Shown in pieces: positions 63,311-64,000 of a stretch of 64,000 nt of DNA. A model generated the notes under the pieces. The model was not told the DNA's origin and did not search any database. It saw only the letters and a list, made by a program, of their open reading frames with translations. Positions within the stretch are counted from its first letter, which is position 1, and every line of letters begins with the position of its first letter. The position numbers and the translations under genes are program-made. This DNA comes from Lachnospiraceae bacterium (GTDB lineage: Bacteria > Bacillota > Clostridia > Lachnospirales > Lachnospiraceae): the NCBI GenBank assembly GCA_014804645.1, contig JAAUZI010000015.1, forward strand, positions 27,486-91,485. The letters run 5' to 3'.

Positions 63311-63373
63311 CAGGATCCCTTCCTCAATATACGACACCTTTATAGTTCATTTAATGCTTTCCACTTGTATGGA

Positions 63374-63799
63374 TTATATAATACCACCATACATATCTAA
63401 AAATCTGCTTTTCATGGGTACATAATTCCAAAAGAAGAGTTTCCGGTTTATCACACTGATTATATCATTGGCGGTTTCAATCATCAATGTACGGTTAATA
63501 AAATCGCCAGCACCCTGCCGCATCAATTCGAAATAAAAAAGAATTTTTTCTTTAATGTCAAAATCCTGGCGGTTGCCCACCAGGATCTCATCCACCTTAA
63601 CATGAAAAAAACAGGCCATTGCATACATGTTATCAAATGTAGGCAGACATTCTCCTCTCTGCCACTTGTATATGGCCTGGGGCTGCTCAAAGCCCAAAAA
63701 CGCCTGCAGCTGCCTGACACTGATACCTCTCTGCTCCCGCAGTTCCTTGATCCTCCTGCCGGTGGCCTTCAGATCAATCATCGGAAAAACATGTTCCAT
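63374..63799 (-). CDS. XRE-family helix-turn-helix regulator
   Basis: A 141-residue protein with one N-terminal HTH: GRRIKELREQRGISVRQLQA then FLGFEQPQAIYKWQRGECLP. VDEILVGNRQ marks the usual domain end. The following 60 residues are helical and unmatched to any family I know. The start at 63799 follows GGGAGGCAGC. A longer frame of 44 more codons reaches upstream without a ribosome site and is rejected. No target site can be named. Confidence 0.8.
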   Translation of the reverse strand: MEHVFPMIDLKATGRRIKELREQRGISVRQLQAFLGFEQPQAIYKWQRGECLPTFDNMYAMACFFHVKVDEILVGNRQDFDIKEKILFYFELMRQGAGDFINRTLMIETANDIISVINRKLFFWNYVPMKSRFLDMYGGII

Positions 63800-63946
63800 A
63801 TTGCTGCCTCCCTCCCGCCCTATCTGGGCTGTCAACGAAAATGAACTGCAATACCTCATGGGTACTGCAAAGGTTACAACATCTCCCGAACACATCTCAT
63901 ATACTATAGCAGTTTTTCCTCCCTCTTTCAAGGGGTTTGTATACTT

Positions 63947-64000
63947 TTATTCCCCGGATAAACCCTCCCTGCGAAGGAATTCACAGATAATGTCCAGCAC
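63947..64000 (-). CDS. C-terminal fragment of a gene running off the right edge
   Basis: The last 17 codons on minus read LDIICEFLRREGLSGE (after one initial Val) and stop at 63947-63949. Only the tail is in the window, so no function can be given. The tail is followed by about 150 bp before the XRE gene start. Confidence 0.4.
   Translation of the reverse strand: MLDIICEFLRREGLSGE

Noticed and set aside
1..64000. CRISPR arrays, tRNA/rRNA genes, insertion sequences, prophage genes
   Set aside because: No spaced direct repeats, tRNA-like folds, transposase motifs or phage structural proteins were seen in reading the window.

Overview
The window looks like chromosome of a Gram-positive, strictly anaerobic gut-type Clostridia, most likely a Lachnospiraceae member. 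The basis is PolC-type DNA polymerase III next to ispG, a Pta-AckA acetate pathway with a CcpA-type cre box, TmcAL (YlbM), strong AGGAGG ribosome sites, and Firmicutes families such as UPF0210/ACT, YafY-WYL and GH3/GH39/GH43 glycosidases. Almost every gene is on the minus strand. The plus-strand exceptions are tmcAL, an AraC regulator, one methyltransferase and a probable small RNA. I see no tRNA, rRNA, CRISPR array, transposase or phage structural gene.

Layout: 1-6 kb holds ackA (cut by the window edge), pta, a divergent tmcAL, and an ACT plus PFL/UPF0210 pair. From 6.2 to 13.7 kb a compact minus-strand operon carries an AAA-ATPase/nuclease-like protein, a membrane zinc-finger protein, polA, coaE, an FtsA-like ATPase and a WalJ-like metallohydrolase. 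13.8-20.8 kb has a zinc-ribbon membrane protein, polC and ispG. 20.9-29.1 kb is a carbohydrate locus: a lipoprotein binding protein, a flavoprotein, a domain-swapped GH3 glucosidase, two hexapeptide acetyltransferases and a divergent AraC regulator. 29.1-35.9 kb is a run of small single-function genes (ATP-grasp, cupin, GNATs, AlkD-like, deacetylase, methyltransferase, ASCH, HAD) with one decayed GNAT.

A markedly AT-richer block at about 35.9-48.3 kb holds a tightly overlapping seven-gene operon. In transcription order it encodes a PLD-like/SNF2 helicase, DUF4391, an unknown protein, a type III-like Mod methyltransferase, a DUF1016 PD-(D/E)XK nuclease, a type III-like Res helicase-nuclease and an unknown membrane protein. 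Just upstream is a frameshifted gene with an RNxxxH (HEPN-like) motif. I read this as a restriction-type anti-phage island and the best candidate for an under-described system.

48.3-64 kb returns to host-like composition: GNATs, a GH39-GH43 xylan/arabinan enzyme, oligoendopeptidase F, Nudix, YccF, a secreted M3-like metallopeptidase, a C15-like peptidase, methyltransferase, DUF3788, a WYL regulator and an XRE regulator. Three intergenic spots (about 5.0, 49.0 and 54.5 kb) carry a two-hairpin element with compensatory stem changes and a micro-ORF starting inside the first stem. At 61.2-61.4 kb a promoter, a closed structured stretch and a T-run together suggest a 105-nt small RNA.
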